DNA from: Microbacterium sp.
Lineage (GTDB): Bacteria > Actinomycetota > Actinomycetes > Actinomycetales > Microbacteriaceae
Direction of reading: 5' to 3'
DNA: 64,000 bases
Assembly: GCA_017306415.1 (NCBI GenBank)
Contig: JAFKIL010000003.1
Coordinates: forward strand, 372,001-436,000
A model generated the notes under the pieces. That model saw only the letters and a program-made list of their open reading frames with translations. It did no database searches and had not been told where the DNA came from. The position numbers and the translations under genes were made by a program. Below, piece after piece: positions 55,031-63,810 of the stretch (positions are counted from its first letter, which is position 1; the number at the start of each line of letters is the position of its first letter).

Positions 55031-56524
55031 ATGACCACTGACGACATCAGGGATGCCGCGGACGCGCGTTTCGCGGCGCTCCCCGGACGCCCCGGCAAGG
55101 TCGTCGCCGTCCACCTCAGCTACGCATCCCGCGCCGATCAGCGCGGACGCCGTCCGGCAGCCCCCTCGTACTTCTTCAAGCCGTCGAGCTCGGTCGCGGC
55201 ATCCGGGGGCACGATCGAACGCCCCGCCGGGACCGAGCTCCTCGCGTTCGAGGGTGAGATCGCGCTGGTGATCGGCCGACCCGCACGCCGCGTGGCCCTC
55301 GCCGATGCCTGGGGCCACGTCGCGTGGGTCACCGCCGCGAATGATTTCGGGCTGTACGACCTGCGCGCGATCGACAAGGGCTCGAACGTCCGGTCCAAGG
55401 GCGGTGACGGATTCACGCCGATCGGTCAGAGACTCATCGACGCACGCACGATCGATCCCGGCACGCTGCGGCTGCGGACGTGGGTGAACGGCGCCCTTGT
55501 CCAGGACGACACGACCGCCGACCTCATCTTCCCGCTCGCGCAGTTCGTCGCCGACCTGTCGCAGCACTTCACGCTCGAGCCGGGCGACGTGATCCTCACC
55601 GGCACGCCCGCCGGGTCGTCCGTGGTCGCGCCCGGCGATGTCGTCGAGGTCGAGGTCGATGCGCCCACCACCGAGGGCGCGCCGAGCTCGGGCCGCCTCA
55701 CGACCACCGTCGTGCAGGGCGACGCGGAGTACGACCCCGAGGTCGGCTCCCTCCCCGCCGTCGACGACACGCAGCGCGCCGAGGCGTGGGGTTCTCGCGG
55801 GGCCGCAGGACTGCCCGCCGCGGAGACGCCGCCCACGCTCTCCCCCGAACTGCGCGAGAAGCTCGGCCGGGCACCGGTCGCCGGCCTCTCCGGTCAGCTG
55901 CGGAAGCTGGGTCTCGACAACGTCACGATCGACGGGGTCCGGCCGATGCACCCCGAGGCGAAGCTCGTCGGCATCGCGAAGACGCTCCGCTTCGTCCCCG
56001 GCCGCGAAGACCTGTTCCGCACCCACGGCGGCGGATACAACGCCCAGAAGCGCGCATTCGACAGCGTCCGCGCGGGCGAGGTCATCGTGATCGAGGCGCG
56101 GGGCGAGGCGGGTTCGGGCACGCTCGGCGACATCCTCGCCATCCGGGCACAGACCGCGGGGGCCGCGGGCATCGTCACCGACGGCGGCGTGCGCGACTAC
56201 GACACGGTCGCGGCGCTGGGCCTCCCGGTCTACGCGCTCGGCGCCCACCCCGCCGTCCTCGGGCGCAGGCACGTGCCGTGGGACGTCGACGTCACGATCG
56301 GATGCGGCGGCACCACCGTGCAGCCGGGCGACATCATCGTCGGCGACGGCGACGGCGTGATCGTCATCCCGCCCGACCTCGTCGAGCAGGTCGTCGACGC
56401 GACCCTCGCCCAGGAGGAGGAGGATGCCTGGATCGCACAGCAGGTCGCGGCCGGGCATCCCGTGGACGGGCTCTTCCCGATGAACGCCGAGTGGCGCGCA
56501 CGGTACGAGGAGCGGGAGCGATGA
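55031..56524 (+). CDS. Fusion of fumarylacetoacetate-hydrolase domain and RraA-like domain
   Basis: Residues about 20-250 are an FAH-superfamily domain, with PSYFFKPSSSVAASGG, the metal Glu pair in AFEGEIALVIGRPARR, NDFGLYDLRAIDKGSNVRSKGGDGFTPIG and DVILTGTPAGSS. Residues about 280-480 are an RraA/HMG-aldolase-like domain, with GDILAIRAQTAGAAGIVTDGGVRDYDTVAALGLPVYA and QPGDIIVGDGDGVIVIPPDLV. In the homoprotocatechuate pathway FAH proteins (HpaG) decarboxylate or isomerise the ring-cleavage acid; the RraA half could be a decarboxylase or aldolase. No separate HpaF isomerase or HpaG is in the window, so this protein may cover those steps. It is the first gene of the hpa operon and overlaps the GntR start by 4 bp. 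Confidence 0.85.
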   Translation: MTTDDIRDAADARFAALPGRPGKVVAVHLSYASRADQRGRRPAAPSYFFKPSSSVAASGGTIERPAGTELLAFEGEIALVIGRPARRVALADAWGHVAWVTAANDFGLYDLRAIDKGSNVRSKGGDGFTPIGQRLIDARTIDPGTLRLRTWVNGALVQDDTTADLIFPLAQFVADLSQHFTLEPGDVILTGTPAGSSVVAPGDVVEVEVDAPTTEGAPSSGRLTTTVVQGDAEYDPEVGSLPAVDDTQRAEAWGSRGAAGLPAAETPPTLSPELREKLGRAPVAGLSGQLRKLGLDNVTIDGVRPMHPEAKLVGIAKTLRFVPGREDLFRTHGGGYNAQKRAFDSVRAGEVIVIEARGEAGSGTLGDILAIRAQTAGAAGIVTDGGVRDYDTVAALGLPVYALGAHPAVLGRRHVPWDVDVTIGCGGTTVQPGDIIVGDGDGVIVIPPDLVEQVVDATLAQEEEDAWIAQQVAAGHPVDGLFPMNAEWRARYEERER

Positions 56525-57207
56525 CGGGGACCGTCATCGACGACGCCGCGCAGGCGAGCAAGTCCGAGCAGGCCTACGCGTGGATCCGCGAGCGCATCTC
56601 GCGCCACGAGTTCGGCCCCGGCTACCGCCTCGTGCTCGGACCGATCGCCGAGGCGCTCGGGATGAGCGTCGTCCCGGTGCGCGAGGCGATCCGCCGACTC
56701 GAGGCGGAGGGACTCGTCACGTTCGAGCACAACGTCGGGGCGCGCGTCGCCGTCGTCGACGAGCACGAGTACGTGTTCACGATGCAGACGCTCGGACTCG
56801 TCGAGGGCTCGGCCACCTCGCTGTCCGCGCCGATGCTCACCACGGCGGATCTCGACCGCGCGCTCGAGGTGAACGGCCGGATGCAGAGTCTCCTCGAGCA
56901 CTTCGACCCGCACGCCTTCACCACGCTCAACCAGCAGTTCCACGCCGTGCTGTTCGAGCCCTGCCCGAACCCGCACATCCTCGACCTCGTGCACCGCGGC
57001 TGGACGCGGCTGGCCGGGCTGCGCGACTCGACGTTCGCGATCGTCCCCGACCGTGCCCAGCACTCTGTGCAGGAGCACGCCGACATCGTCGACCTCATCC
57101 GCACCGGTGCCGACCCGCTCGACATCGAGCTGGCCGCCCGCAACCACCGCTGGAGGACGCTGGACGCCTTCCTCGACGCCCGCCACCGCACCGGCGTATC
57201 GCTCTGA
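56521..57207 (+). CDS. GntR-family regulator of the hpa cluster
   Basis: The winged helix (KSEQAYAWIRERISRHEFGPGYRLVLGPIAEALGMSVVPVREAIRRLEAEGLVTFEHNVGARV) has the VPVREA(I/L)RRLE signature of FadR-type GntR proteins. The C-terminal FCD domain has ALEVNGRMQSLLEH, NQQFHAVLFEPCPNPHILDLV and the metal-binding HSVQEHADIVDLI. The length is 228 residues. It overlaps the fusion gene (ATGA) and precedes hpaE by 20 bp, so it is inside the operon it probably represses. Confidence 0.9.
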   Translation: MTGTVIDDAAQASKSEQAYAWIRERISRHEFGPGYRLVLGPIAEALGMSVVPVREAIRRLEAEGLVTFEHNVGARVAVVDEHEYVFTMQTLGLVEGSATSLSAPMLTTADLDRALEVNGRMQSLLEHFDPHAFTTLNQQFHAVLFEPCPNPHILDLVHRGWTRLAGLRDSTFAIVPDRAQHSVQEHADIVDLIRTGADPLDIELAARNHRWRTLDAFLDARHRTGVSL

Positions 57208-57227
57208 CCCATCCACCGGAGGAATCC

Positions 57228-58745
57228 ATGACCGACACCACGACGACCGCTCGGACCGGGCACGTTCCGGAAGACCTGCCCGACCGCATCCGCCACTACA
57301 TCGACGGCGCGTTCGTCGACTCGGTCGACGGCGACACGTTCGACGTGCTCGACCCGGTCTCCAACGAGGTGTACGTCCGCGCCGCGGCCGGCGGGAAGGC
57401 CGACATCGACCGCGCCGTGGCCGCCGCGCGCCGCGCGTTCACCGACGGGCTCTGGCCGCGGATGCTGCCGCGCGAGCGCTCCCGCGTGCTGCACCGCATC
57501 GCGGACATCGTGGAGTCGCGCGACGCCCGCCTCGCCGAGCTGGAATCGTTCGACTCCGGCCTGCCGATCACCCAGGCGCTCGGGCAGGCGCGTCGGGCCG
57601 CCGAGAACTTCCGGTTCTTCGCCGACCTGATCGTGGCCCAGGCGGACGACACGTTCAAGGTCCCGGGGCGGCAGATCAACTACGTCAACCGCAAGCCGAT
57701 CGGCGTCGCGGGCCTCATCACGCCGTGGAACACGCCCTTCATGCTCGAGTCGTGGAAGCTCGGCCCGGCCCTCGCGACCGGCAACACCGTCGTCCTCAAG
57801 CCCGCGGAGTTCACGCCGCTCTCCGCATCCCTGTGGGCCGGCATCTTCGAGGAGGCGGGGCTCCCGAAAGGCGTCTTCAACCTCGTCAACGGACTCGGCG
57901 AGGATGCGGGCGACGCCCTCGTGAAGCACCCCGACGTGCCGCTCATCTCGTTCACCGGCGAGAGCCGCACCGGGCAGCTCATCTTCGCGAACGCCGCGCC
58001 CTTCCTCAAAGGACTGTCGATGGAGCTCGGCGGCAAATCGCCCGCGATCGTGTTCGCCGACGCCGACCTGGATGCCGCGATCGACGCGACGATCTTCGGG
58101 GTGTTCTCCCTCAACGGCGAGCGCTGCACCGCGGGCAGCCGCATCCTCGTGCAGCGGGACGTGTACGACGAGTTCGTCGAGCGCTACGCGGCGCAGGCGA
58201 AGCGCGTCAAAGTCGGCTACCCGCACGACCCGGCGACCGAGGTCGGGGCCCTCGTGCACCCCGAGCACTACGACAAGGTGATGAGCTACGTCGAGATCGG
58301 CAAGACCGAGGGACGCCTCGTCGCCGGCGGCGGCCGCCCCGACGGCTTCGACGAGGGCAACTTCGTCGCCCCCACCGTCTTCGTCGACGTCGCACCGAAC
58401 GCTCGCATCTTCCAGGAGGAGATCTTCGGCCCGGTCGTCGCCATCACCCCCTTCGACACCGACGAAGAGGCGCTCGCCCTCGCCAACGACACGAAGTACG
58501 GCCTCGCGGCCTACGTGTGGACGAACGACCTGAAGCGCGCCCACAACTTCGCGCAGGCCGTCGAGGCCGGGATGGTGTGGCTCAACTCGAACAACGTGCG
58601 CGACCTCCGCACGCCGTTCGGCGGCGTCAAGGCCTCGGGCCTCGGCCACGAGGGCGGCTACCGCTCGATCGACTTCTACACCGACCAGCAGGCCGTGCAC
58701 ATCACCCTCGGCGCCGTGCACAACCCGACCTTCGGCAAGGCCTGA
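57228..58745 (+). CDS. hpaE: 5-carboxymethyl-2-hydroxymuconate semialdehyde dehydrogenase
   Basis: It oxidises the ring-opened semialdehyde made by HpaD to 5-carboxymethyl-2-hydroxymuconate. The 505-residue ALDH has INYVNRKPIGVAGLITPWNTPFMLESWKLGPALATGNTVVLKPAE, the catalytic Glu in SMELGGKSPAIVFADAD, the catalytic Cys in SLNGERCTAGSRILVQ, and EEIFGPVVAITPFDTDEEALALAN. The C-terminus YTDQQAVHITLGAVHNPTFGKA is characteristic of HpaE-type enzymes rather than generic ALDHs. The start has GGAGG. The next gene is hpaD. Confidence 0.9.
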   Translation: MTDTTTTARTGHVPEDLPDRIRHYIDGAFVDSVDGDTFDVLDPVSNEVYVRAAAGGKADIDRAVAAARRAFTDGLWPRMLPRERSRVLHRIADIVESRDARLAELESFDSGLPITQALGQARRAAENFRFFADLIVAQADDTFKVPGRQINYVNRKPIGVAGLITPWNTPFMLESWKLGPALATGNTVVLKPAEFTPLSASLWAGIFEEAGLPKGVFNLVNGLGEDAGDALVKHPDVPLISFTGESRTGQLIFANAAPFLKGLSMELGGKSPAIVFADADLDAAIDATIFGVFSLNGERCTAGSRILVQRDVYDEFVERYAAQAKRVKVGYPHDPATEVGALVHPEHYDKVMSYVEIGKTEGRLVAGGGRPDGFDEGNFVAPTVFVDVAPNARIFQEEIFGPVVAITPFDTDEEALALANDTKYGLAAYVWTNDLKRAHNFAQAVEAGMVWLNSNNVRDLRTPFGGVKASGLGHEGGYRSIDFYTDQQAVHITLGAVHNPTFGKA

Positions 58746-58775
58746 CCCTCACCCCTCTGAACGCAAGGACGCGAT

Positions 58776-59939
58776 ATGAGCACCCACGACGGCAAGACCC
58801 TCACCTCCTCCGGCTTCTACGTCTCGCAGGAGGCCCCGATCCACACCGACAATCCGGCGCCGACGCCTCAGGCGACACCCCCCGACATCCTCCGCTGCGC
58901 CTACATGGACCTGGTCGTCACCGACCTCGCCGCGTCGCGGGTGTTCTACGTCGACATCCTCGGCCTGTACGTGACGGAGGAGGACGACGAGGCGATCTAC
59001 CTGCGTTCGACCGAGGAGTTCATCCACCACAACCTCGTCCTGCGGCAGGGTCCCATCGCGGCCGTCGCCGCGTTCTCCTACCGGGTGCGCACGCCCGAGG
59101 ACCTCGACCGCGCGGTCGCGTTCTACTCCGAGATCGGATGCCGCGTCGAGCGACGCCCCGAAGGCTGGACGAAGGGCATCGGCGACTCGGTGCGCGTCGT
59201 CGACCCGCTCGGCTTCCCCTACGAGTTCTTCCACCAGGCCGAGCACGTCGAGCGCCTGTCCTGGCGGTACGACCTGCACACGCCCGGCGAGCTCGTGCGC
59301 CTCGACCATTTCAACCAGGTCACTCCCGACGTTCCGCGTGCCGTGAAGTGGATGCAGGACCTCGGCTTCCGCGTGACGGAGGACATCCAGGACGACGAGG
59401 GCACCGTGTACGCGGCCTGGATGCGGCGCAAGCCCACTGTGCACGACACCGCCATGACCGGCGGCGACGGACCCCGCATGCACCACATCGCCTTCTCGAC
59501 GCACGAGAAGCACAACATCCTCGCCGTCTGCGACAAGCTGGGCGCCCTGCGCCGTTCCGACGCCATCGAGCGCGGCCCCGGCCGGCACGGCGTCAGCAAC
59601 GCGTTCTACCTCTATCTGCGCGACCCCGACGGCCACCGCGTCGAGATCTACACGCAGGACTACTACACCGGCGACCCCGACAACCCCGTCGTCACGTGGG
59701 ACGTGCACGACAACCAGCGCCGCGACTTCTGGGGCAACCCGGTCGTGCCGTCGTGGTACACGGACGCGTCCCTCGTGCTCGACCTGGACGGCAACCCGCA
59801 GCCGGTCCTCGCCCGCACCGAGGCGAGCGAGATGGCCGTGACCATCGGCGCCGACGGCTTCTCGTACACGCGTCCCGACGACGACGAGCCGATGCCCGAG
59901 TACAAGCAGGGCGAGTACAAGCTGGGCAACCAGCTCTGA
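58776..59939 (+). CDS. hpaD: 3,4-dihydroxyphenylacetate 2,3-dioxygenase (type I extradiol)
   Basis: It cleaves homoprotocatechuate next to the diol. The 387-residue VOC protein shows metal ligands His178 (VRLDHFNQV), His237 (RMHHIAFS) and Glu290 (GHRVEIYT). Second-sphere His223 (PTVHDTAM) and Tyr280 (FYLYLRDPDG) are also in place. Each is offset by exactly 23 from the published numbering of Brevibacterium HPCD (155, 214, 267, 200, 257), as I remember it, which is strong support for the call. The extra N-terminal 23 residues include a polar leader. AAGGA precedes the ATG. It sits between hpaE and hpaH. Confidence 0.93.
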   Translation: MSTHDGKTLTSSGFYVSQEAPIHTDNPAPTPQATPPDILRCAYMDLVVTDLAASRVFYVDILGLYVTEEDDEAIYLRSTEEFIHHNLVLRQGPIAAVAAFSYRVRTPEDLDRAVAFYSEIGCRVERRPEGWTKGIGDSVRVVDPLGFPYEFFHQAEHVERLSWRYDLHTPGELVRLDHFNQVTPDVPRAVKWMQDLGFRVTEDIQDDEGTVYAAWMRRKPTVHDTAMTGGDGPRMHHIAFSTHEKHNILAVCDKLGALRRSDAIERGPGRHGVSNAFYLYLRDPDGHRVEIYTQDYYTGDPDNPVVTWDVHDNQRRDFWGNPVVPSWYTDASLVLDLDGNPQPVLARTEASEMAVTIGADGFSYTRPDDDEPMPEYKQGEYKLGNQL

Positions 59940-59977
59940 CCCGGCCGCCGCGAATCGAACCGCACGAGGGGATCCGG

Positions 59978-60763
59978 ATGCTGCCACCCGACGTGATCGC
60001 ACAGCTCGCCGACGAGCTGGCCGAGGCCGACCGCACCCATGGGATGATCCCGCGCATCACGGCCCGTCATCCCGAGGCCACGGTCGAGGACTCGTACGCC
60101 ATCCAGGGCGTCTGGCGCGAGCGCAAGGCCGCCGCCGGTCACCGGCTCGTCGGCCGCAAGATCGGGCTGACCTCCAAGGCCATGCAGCAGGCGACAGGCA
60201 TCACCGAGCCCGACTACGGCGTGATGTTCGACGACACCGTCTGGCACGACGGCGACGCGATCCCGGTCGACCTGTTCTCCAACGTGCGCATCGAGGTCGA
60301 GCTCGCGTTCGAGCTCTCCTCGCCGCTGGAGGGCCCGCACTGCTCGCGGGAGGACGTCCTCGGCGCCACCTCGCGGGTGATCCCGGCGCTCGAGGTGCTC
60401 AACTCCCACATCGAGCTCGAGGGCCGCACGATCGTGGACACCATCGCCGACAACGCGGCCTACGGGGGCATCGTCCTCGGCGGCATCCCCATGCACCCCG
60501 ATGAGATCGACCTGCGCTGGGTGCCCGGAGTGCTCTCGCGCAACGGCGAGATCGAGGAGACCGGCGTCGCGGCGGGCGTGCTCGGCCACCCCGCGACGGG
60601 CGTCGCGTGGCTCGCGAACAAGCTGCATCAGCACGGTCAGCGCCTGGAAGCCGGCGAGCTCATCCTCGCCGGCTCATTCACACGGCCCATGTGGGTCTCG
60701 CGCGGCGACGACGTGCTCTGTGACTATGGACCGATGGGAACGATCGCATGCCGCTTCGTCTAG
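59978..60763 (+). CDS. hpaH: 2-oxo-hepta-3-ene-1,7-dioate hydratase
   Basis: It adds water to 2-oxo-hept-3-enedioate, the step before the aldolase. The 261-residue MhpD/HpaH-type protein of the FAH-like fold shows [54 protein letters not shown], the metal-binding [18 protein letters not shown] and the C-terminal [32 protein letters not shown]. The ATG at 59978 has GAGGGG upstream. Its end overlaps hpaI by 16 bp. Confidence 0.92.
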   Translation: MLPPDVIAQLADELAEADRTHGMIPRITARHPEATVEDSYAIQGVWRERKAAAGHRLVGRKIGLTSKAMQQATGITEPDYGVMFDDTVWHDGDAIPVDLFSNVRIEVELAFELSSPLEGPHCSREDVLGATSRVIPALEVLNSHIELEGRTIVDTIADNAAYGGIVLGGIPMHPDEIDLRWVPGVLSRNGEIEETGVAAGVLGHPATGVAWLANKLHQHGQRLEAGELILAGSFTRPMWVSRGDDVLCDYGPMGTIACRFV

Positions 60764-61554
60764 CCCCGACCTTCCGCGACGCGCTGGCCGCGGCATCCCG
60801 ACCGCTCGCGGGCATGTGGGTGTGCTCCGGCAGCCCGCTGGTCGCAGAGATCTGCGCGGGCGCGGGCCTCGACTGGATCCTCATCGACATGGAGCACTCG
60901 CCCAACGGCCTCGAGTCGACCCTCGCGCAGCTCCAGGCGGTGGCGGCCTACCCGGTCACGCCCGTCGTGCGGGTGCCGATCGGCGACGTCGTGGCGATCA
61001 AGCAGGTGCTCGACCTCGGGGCGCAGAACGTCCTCGTCCCGATGATCTCGTCGGCCGCCGAGGCGCGCGAGGTCGTCGAGGCGGTGCGCTATCCGCCGCG
61101 CGGCCGACGCGGCGTGGGCTCCGCCCTGGCGCGCTCGGCGCGATGGAACCGCGTCGACGGCTACCTCGAGAACGCCGACGAGCACGTGTCCGTGTTCGTC
61201 CAGGTCGAGACGTCCGCCGGGGTCGCCGCGGCGGCCGCGATCGCCGCCGTCGACGGAGTGGACGGGGTCTTCGTCGGCCCCTCCGACCTCGCGGCATCCA
61301 TGGGCGTGCTCGGACAGCAGACGCATCCGGATGTCACCGCCGCCGTCCTGCGTGCGTTCGATGCCGTCCGCGGGACGGGAAAGCCCGTCGGCGTCAACGC
61401 GTTCGACCCGGCCATCGCGCAGTCGTACCTCGATGCCGGCGCCGCCTTCATCCTGGTGGGCGCCGACGTCGCCCTCCTCGCGCGCGGCTCGGAGGCCCTC
61501 GCGGCCCGCTTCGTCCCCGCCCCCACCCCCGCCCAACCTCGCGCCTCCTACTGA
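60748..61554 (+). CDS. hpaI: 4-hydroxy-2-oxoheptanedioate aldolase (HpaI, class II)
   Basis: It splits 4-hydroxy-2-oxoheptanedioate to pyruvate and succinic semialdehyde. The 268-residue HpcH/HpaI TIM barrel has GMWVCSGSPLVAEICAGAGLDWILIDMEHSPN with the catalytic His, RVPIGDVVAIKQVLDLGAQNVLVPMI, PPRGRRGVGSALARSARW and metal ligands in FVQVETSAGV (Glu) and VGPSDLAASMG (Asp). It is the last gene of the operon; a family-2 inverted repeat begins 7 bp after its stop. Confidence 0.93.
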   Translation: MPLRLAPTFRDALAAASRPLAGMWVCSGSPLVAEICAGAGLDWILIDMEHSPNGLESTLAQLQAVAAYPVTPVVRVPIGDVVAIKQVLDLGAQNVLVPMISSAAEAREVVEAVRYPPRGRRGVGSALARSARWNRVDGYLENADEHVSVFVQVETSAGVAAAAAIAAVDGVDGVFVGPSDLAASMGVLGQQTHPDVTAAVLRAFDAVRGTGKPVGVNAFDPAIAQSYLDAGAAFILVGADVALLARGSEALAARFVPAPTPAQPRASY

Positions 61555-61560
61555 CTCGCC

Positions 61561-61625
61561 CATCGGTCGCAGAACGCCGGAATGGACGGCGGTTCGCCCC
61601 GGATTCCGGCCTCGTGCGACCGATG
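61561..61625. repeat. Family-2 inverted-repeat element, copy 2
   Basis: CATCGGTCGCA (61561-61571) and TGCGACCGATG (61615-61625) bound 65 bp, directly behind the hpa operon. The arms and the AAC that follows are identical to the copy at 21614. It could serve as the operon terminator. Confidence 0.8.
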
Positions 61626-61657
61626 AACCTGCGGACGAGGTGTGGGAGGCTGAGCGC

Positions 61658-62197
61658 ATGAGGAAGTGGATCGTCCGGTTCGTCTCGCTGTACGTGTTCG
61701 ACGTCGTCGTGCTGCTGCTGATGGGGCTGCTCCCCGGCGTGCGCGTCGGCTGGGCGGCGCTGTGGGGCGCCGTCATCCTCACCGCCGCCACCATCTGGCT
61801 GAAGCCGCTGATCACGAGGATGTTCCGCGGCATGGCGGCGAAGTCGGCGGATCAGCGCACGAAGCTGGGCGAGAAGCTCGTGCAGTTCGGCGTCGTCTTC
61901 GTCGTCGAGCTCATCGTGTGGCTCCTGGTGGTGTGGTTCTCCGCAGTCGACGTCAGGGGCTGGTTCTGGGGCTGGGTCCTGCCCCCGATCGCCCTCCTGA
62001 TCGCCTGGATCATCTACGACGCGATCGACGACCGGGTCGAGGCGCGCGCCGGTGCGATCTACGACAGGGCGACAGGCGGAACAGTGACGGATGCCGCAGC
62101 CGCCCCGTCGGCCACCGAGCAGTCGGGGCGTCGCGAGCTCCGTGACGGACTCACCGAAGAGCAGCGGAGGATGCTGGACGAACTCGGCAACGGCTGA
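61658..62197 (+). CDS. Hypothetical membrane protein (phage-holin-like layout)
   Basis: A 179-residue protein with four hydrophobic segments (about residues 7-27, 33-50, 80-100 and 107-126) and a charged cytoplasmic C-terminus (DDRVEARAGAIYDRATGG ... LTEEQRRMLDELGNG). The layout recalls actinobacterial phage-holin-family proteins, but I cannot assign a function. The start at ATG 61658 has GGGAGG at suitable distance. It stands between the hpa operon and the DGPF-ECF pair. Confidence 0.7.
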   Translation: MRKWIVRFVSLYVFDVVVLLLMGLLPGVRVGWAALWGAVILTAATIWLKPLITRMFRGMAAKSADQRTKLGEKLVQFGVVFVVELIVWLLVVWFSAVDVRGWFWGWVLPPIALLIAWIIYDAIDDRVEARAGAIYDRATGGTVTDAAAAPSATEQSGRRELRDGLTEEQRRMLDELGNG

Positions 62198-62267
62198 GGT
62201 GTCGATCGGGCCGCGCTCCGATCGTCATGGGAGTGACGGCATCCGCCTCGACCGAAAGGAACGCACG

Positions 62268-62654
62268 ATGCGCTACACACTCCTCCTCCACTACCCCGAG
62301 ATGTCGCCCGATGAGCTCGGGCCGGACGCCATCGCCGAGGGCATGCGCGCCTTCGACGAGTACGCGAAGGCACTCGACGCGGCCGGGGTGCTGCTCTCCG
62401 CCGAGGTGCTGCAGCCGTCGTCGGCCAGCACCACGGTGCGCCACCGCGACGGACAGCTGCTCGTGCAAGACGGTCCGTTCGCCGACACGAAGGAGCAGCT
62501 CGGCGGGACCTTCGTGATCGAGGTGCCCGACCTCGACGCCGCCCTCGACTGGGCCGGGCGGGCGCCGTCCGTCGAATGGGGCGCCGTCGAGGTCCGCCCG
62601 GGCGCCACGCACTTCGCCGACGGCGCGTGGCAGGGCGCTCCCGGCGCCCGATGA
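62268..62654 (+). CDS. YCII-related DGPF-domain protein paired with an ECF sigma factor
   Basis: A 128-residue YciI-like ferredoxin-fold protein, starting MRYTLLLHYPE and containing the defining DGPF motif in QLLVQDGPFADTKEQLGGTFVIEVPDLDAALDWA. DGPF proteins are regularly encoded beside ECF42 sigma factors; their biochemical role is not settled. The ATG at 62268 follows GAAAGGA. Its stop overlaps the start of the sigma factor gene in an ATGA, so the two are translated together. Confidence 0.88.
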   Translation: MRYTLLLHYPEMSPDELGPDAIAEGMRAFDEYAKALDAAGVLLSAEVLQPSSASTTVRHRDGQLLVQDGPFADTKEQLGGTFVIEVPDLDAALDWAGRAPSVEWGAVEVRPGATHFADGAWQGAPGAR

Positions 62655-63682
62655 CCAGCGCCGACGAGGTGCGCGCGGTCGCCGAACGCACGGCGCGCAC
62701 CTCGTTCGGCCGTCTCGTGGCGGTGCTCGCCGCGATCACCGGCGATCTGGCACTCGCCGAGGACGCGATGGGCGACGCCTTCGAGCGTGCGCTGCAGAGC
62801 TGGCCGGACGCCGGCGTGCCCGACAACCCGGAAGGATGGCTGCTGGCCGTGGCCCGCAATCGCCTGCGTGACGTCCTGCGCTCCGCCGCGCAGCGCACGA
62901 GCGTGCCGCTCGGCGACCTCGACACCGCGGACGAGCGCGACCTGTTCGACCCCGACGCCATCCCCGATCGCCGCCTCGAGCTGCTGTTCGTGTGCGCCCA
63001 CCCCGCGATCGACGCTGCCGTCCGCACGCCGTTGATGCTGCAGGCCGTGCTGGGGTTCGACGCCGCGCGGATCGCGGATGCGTTCGACGTGCCGCAGGCG
63101 GCGATGGCCCAGCGGCTCGTACGGGCGAAGCGCAAGATCCGCGATGCCGGCATCCCGTTCGTCGTGCCGGCGCGTGCCGGCATGCCCGCGCGAGTGGATG
63201 CCGTCCTCGAGGCGATCTACGGCGCCTACGCCATCGACTGGCTGACGCAGCGCGACCGGATCCGGGAGTCGATCGCGGACGAGGCGCGGTGGCTCGCGGT
63301 CCTCACGGCCGCGCTTCTCGAGACGGATGCTGAGGCGTGGGGGCTCGCCGCGCTGCTCACGTTCGCGCAGTCGCGGGCGCCTGCACGGGTCGGCGATCCG
63401 TGGCCCGCTCTCGACGAACAGGACACCGCGCTCTGGTCGCGCGCGCTCATCGCGGAGGGCGAGGCGCTGCTCCGGCGCGCGGCGTCGCTCGGCGATCCGC
63501 TCGGCCGCTTCCAGCTGGAGGCGGCCATCCAGTCGGTCCACTGCGACCGCGTGCGCACGGGCGAGGTCGACCGCGCCGCGCTCGTGAAGCTCTACCGCGG
63601 GCTGGTGGCCGTCGCCCCCACGCGTGGTGCGCTCGAGGCCCTCGCCGCTGCCGAGGCCGCCGCGGGCCTCGCGGGCTCCTGA
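62651..63682 (+). CDS. ECF sigma factor, ECF42 type, with long C-terminal domain
   Basis: A 343-residue extracytoplasmic-function sigma factor. Region 2 is SFGRLVAVLAAITGDLALAEDAMGDAFERALQSWPDAGVPDNPEGWLLAVARNRLRDVLR; region 4 has LQAVLGFDAARIADAFDVPQAAMAQRLVRAKRKIRDAGIPF. The 150-residue C-terminal extension (LEAIYGAYAIDW..., LLTFAQSRAPARVGDPWPALDEQDTALWSRALIAEGEALLRRAASLGDPLGRFQLEAAIQSVH) is the SnoaL-unlike, TPR-like domain of ECF42 (DUF6596 type). No anti-sigma factor gene is adjacent, as is usual for this group, where the extension takes part in control. Confidence 0.92.
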   Translation: MTSADEVRAVAERTARTSFGRLVAVLAAITGDLALAEDAMGDAFERALQSWPDAGVPDNPEGWLLAVARNRLRDVLRSAAQRTSVPLGDLDTADERDLFDPDAIPDRRLELLFVCAHPAIDAAVRTPLMLQAVLGFDAARIADAFDVPQAAMAQRLVRAKRKIRDAGIPFVVPARAGMPARVDAVLEAIYGAYAIDWLTQRDRIRESIADEARWLAVLTAALLETDAEAWGLAALLTFAQSRAPARVGDPWPALDEQDTALWSRALIAEGEALLRRAASLGDPLGRFQLEAAIQSVHCDRVRTGEVDRAALVKLYRGLVAVAPTRGALEALAAAEAAAGLAGS

Positions 63683-63699
63683 CGTCGCGGGCGCGTCGC

Positions 63700-63800
63700 C
63701 GTACCGTTCTCAGGATGCGCGTGCCCCGCCCACTGTCGCCTCCGCGTGATTCCGCCGTTCACCCTGGGACCGGACGTCCGCAGATCCTGAGAACGGTACG
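63700..63800. repeat. Family-1 dispersed inverted-repeat element, copy 7
   Basis: 101 bp with perfect 16-bp arms, 17 bp behind the ECF42 stop. The interior is unrelated to other copies. Confidence 0.9.
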
Positions 63801-63810
63801 CGCCGGCCCT

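Noticed and set aside
57053-60763. A very long open frame of about 1236 codons on the plus strand across hpaE and hpaD
   Set aside because: It is the out-of-frame shadow of hpaE and hpaD: Arg/Pro-rich, without homology, and only its last 262 codons (hpaH, from 59978) are real. High GC removes stop codons in this phase.
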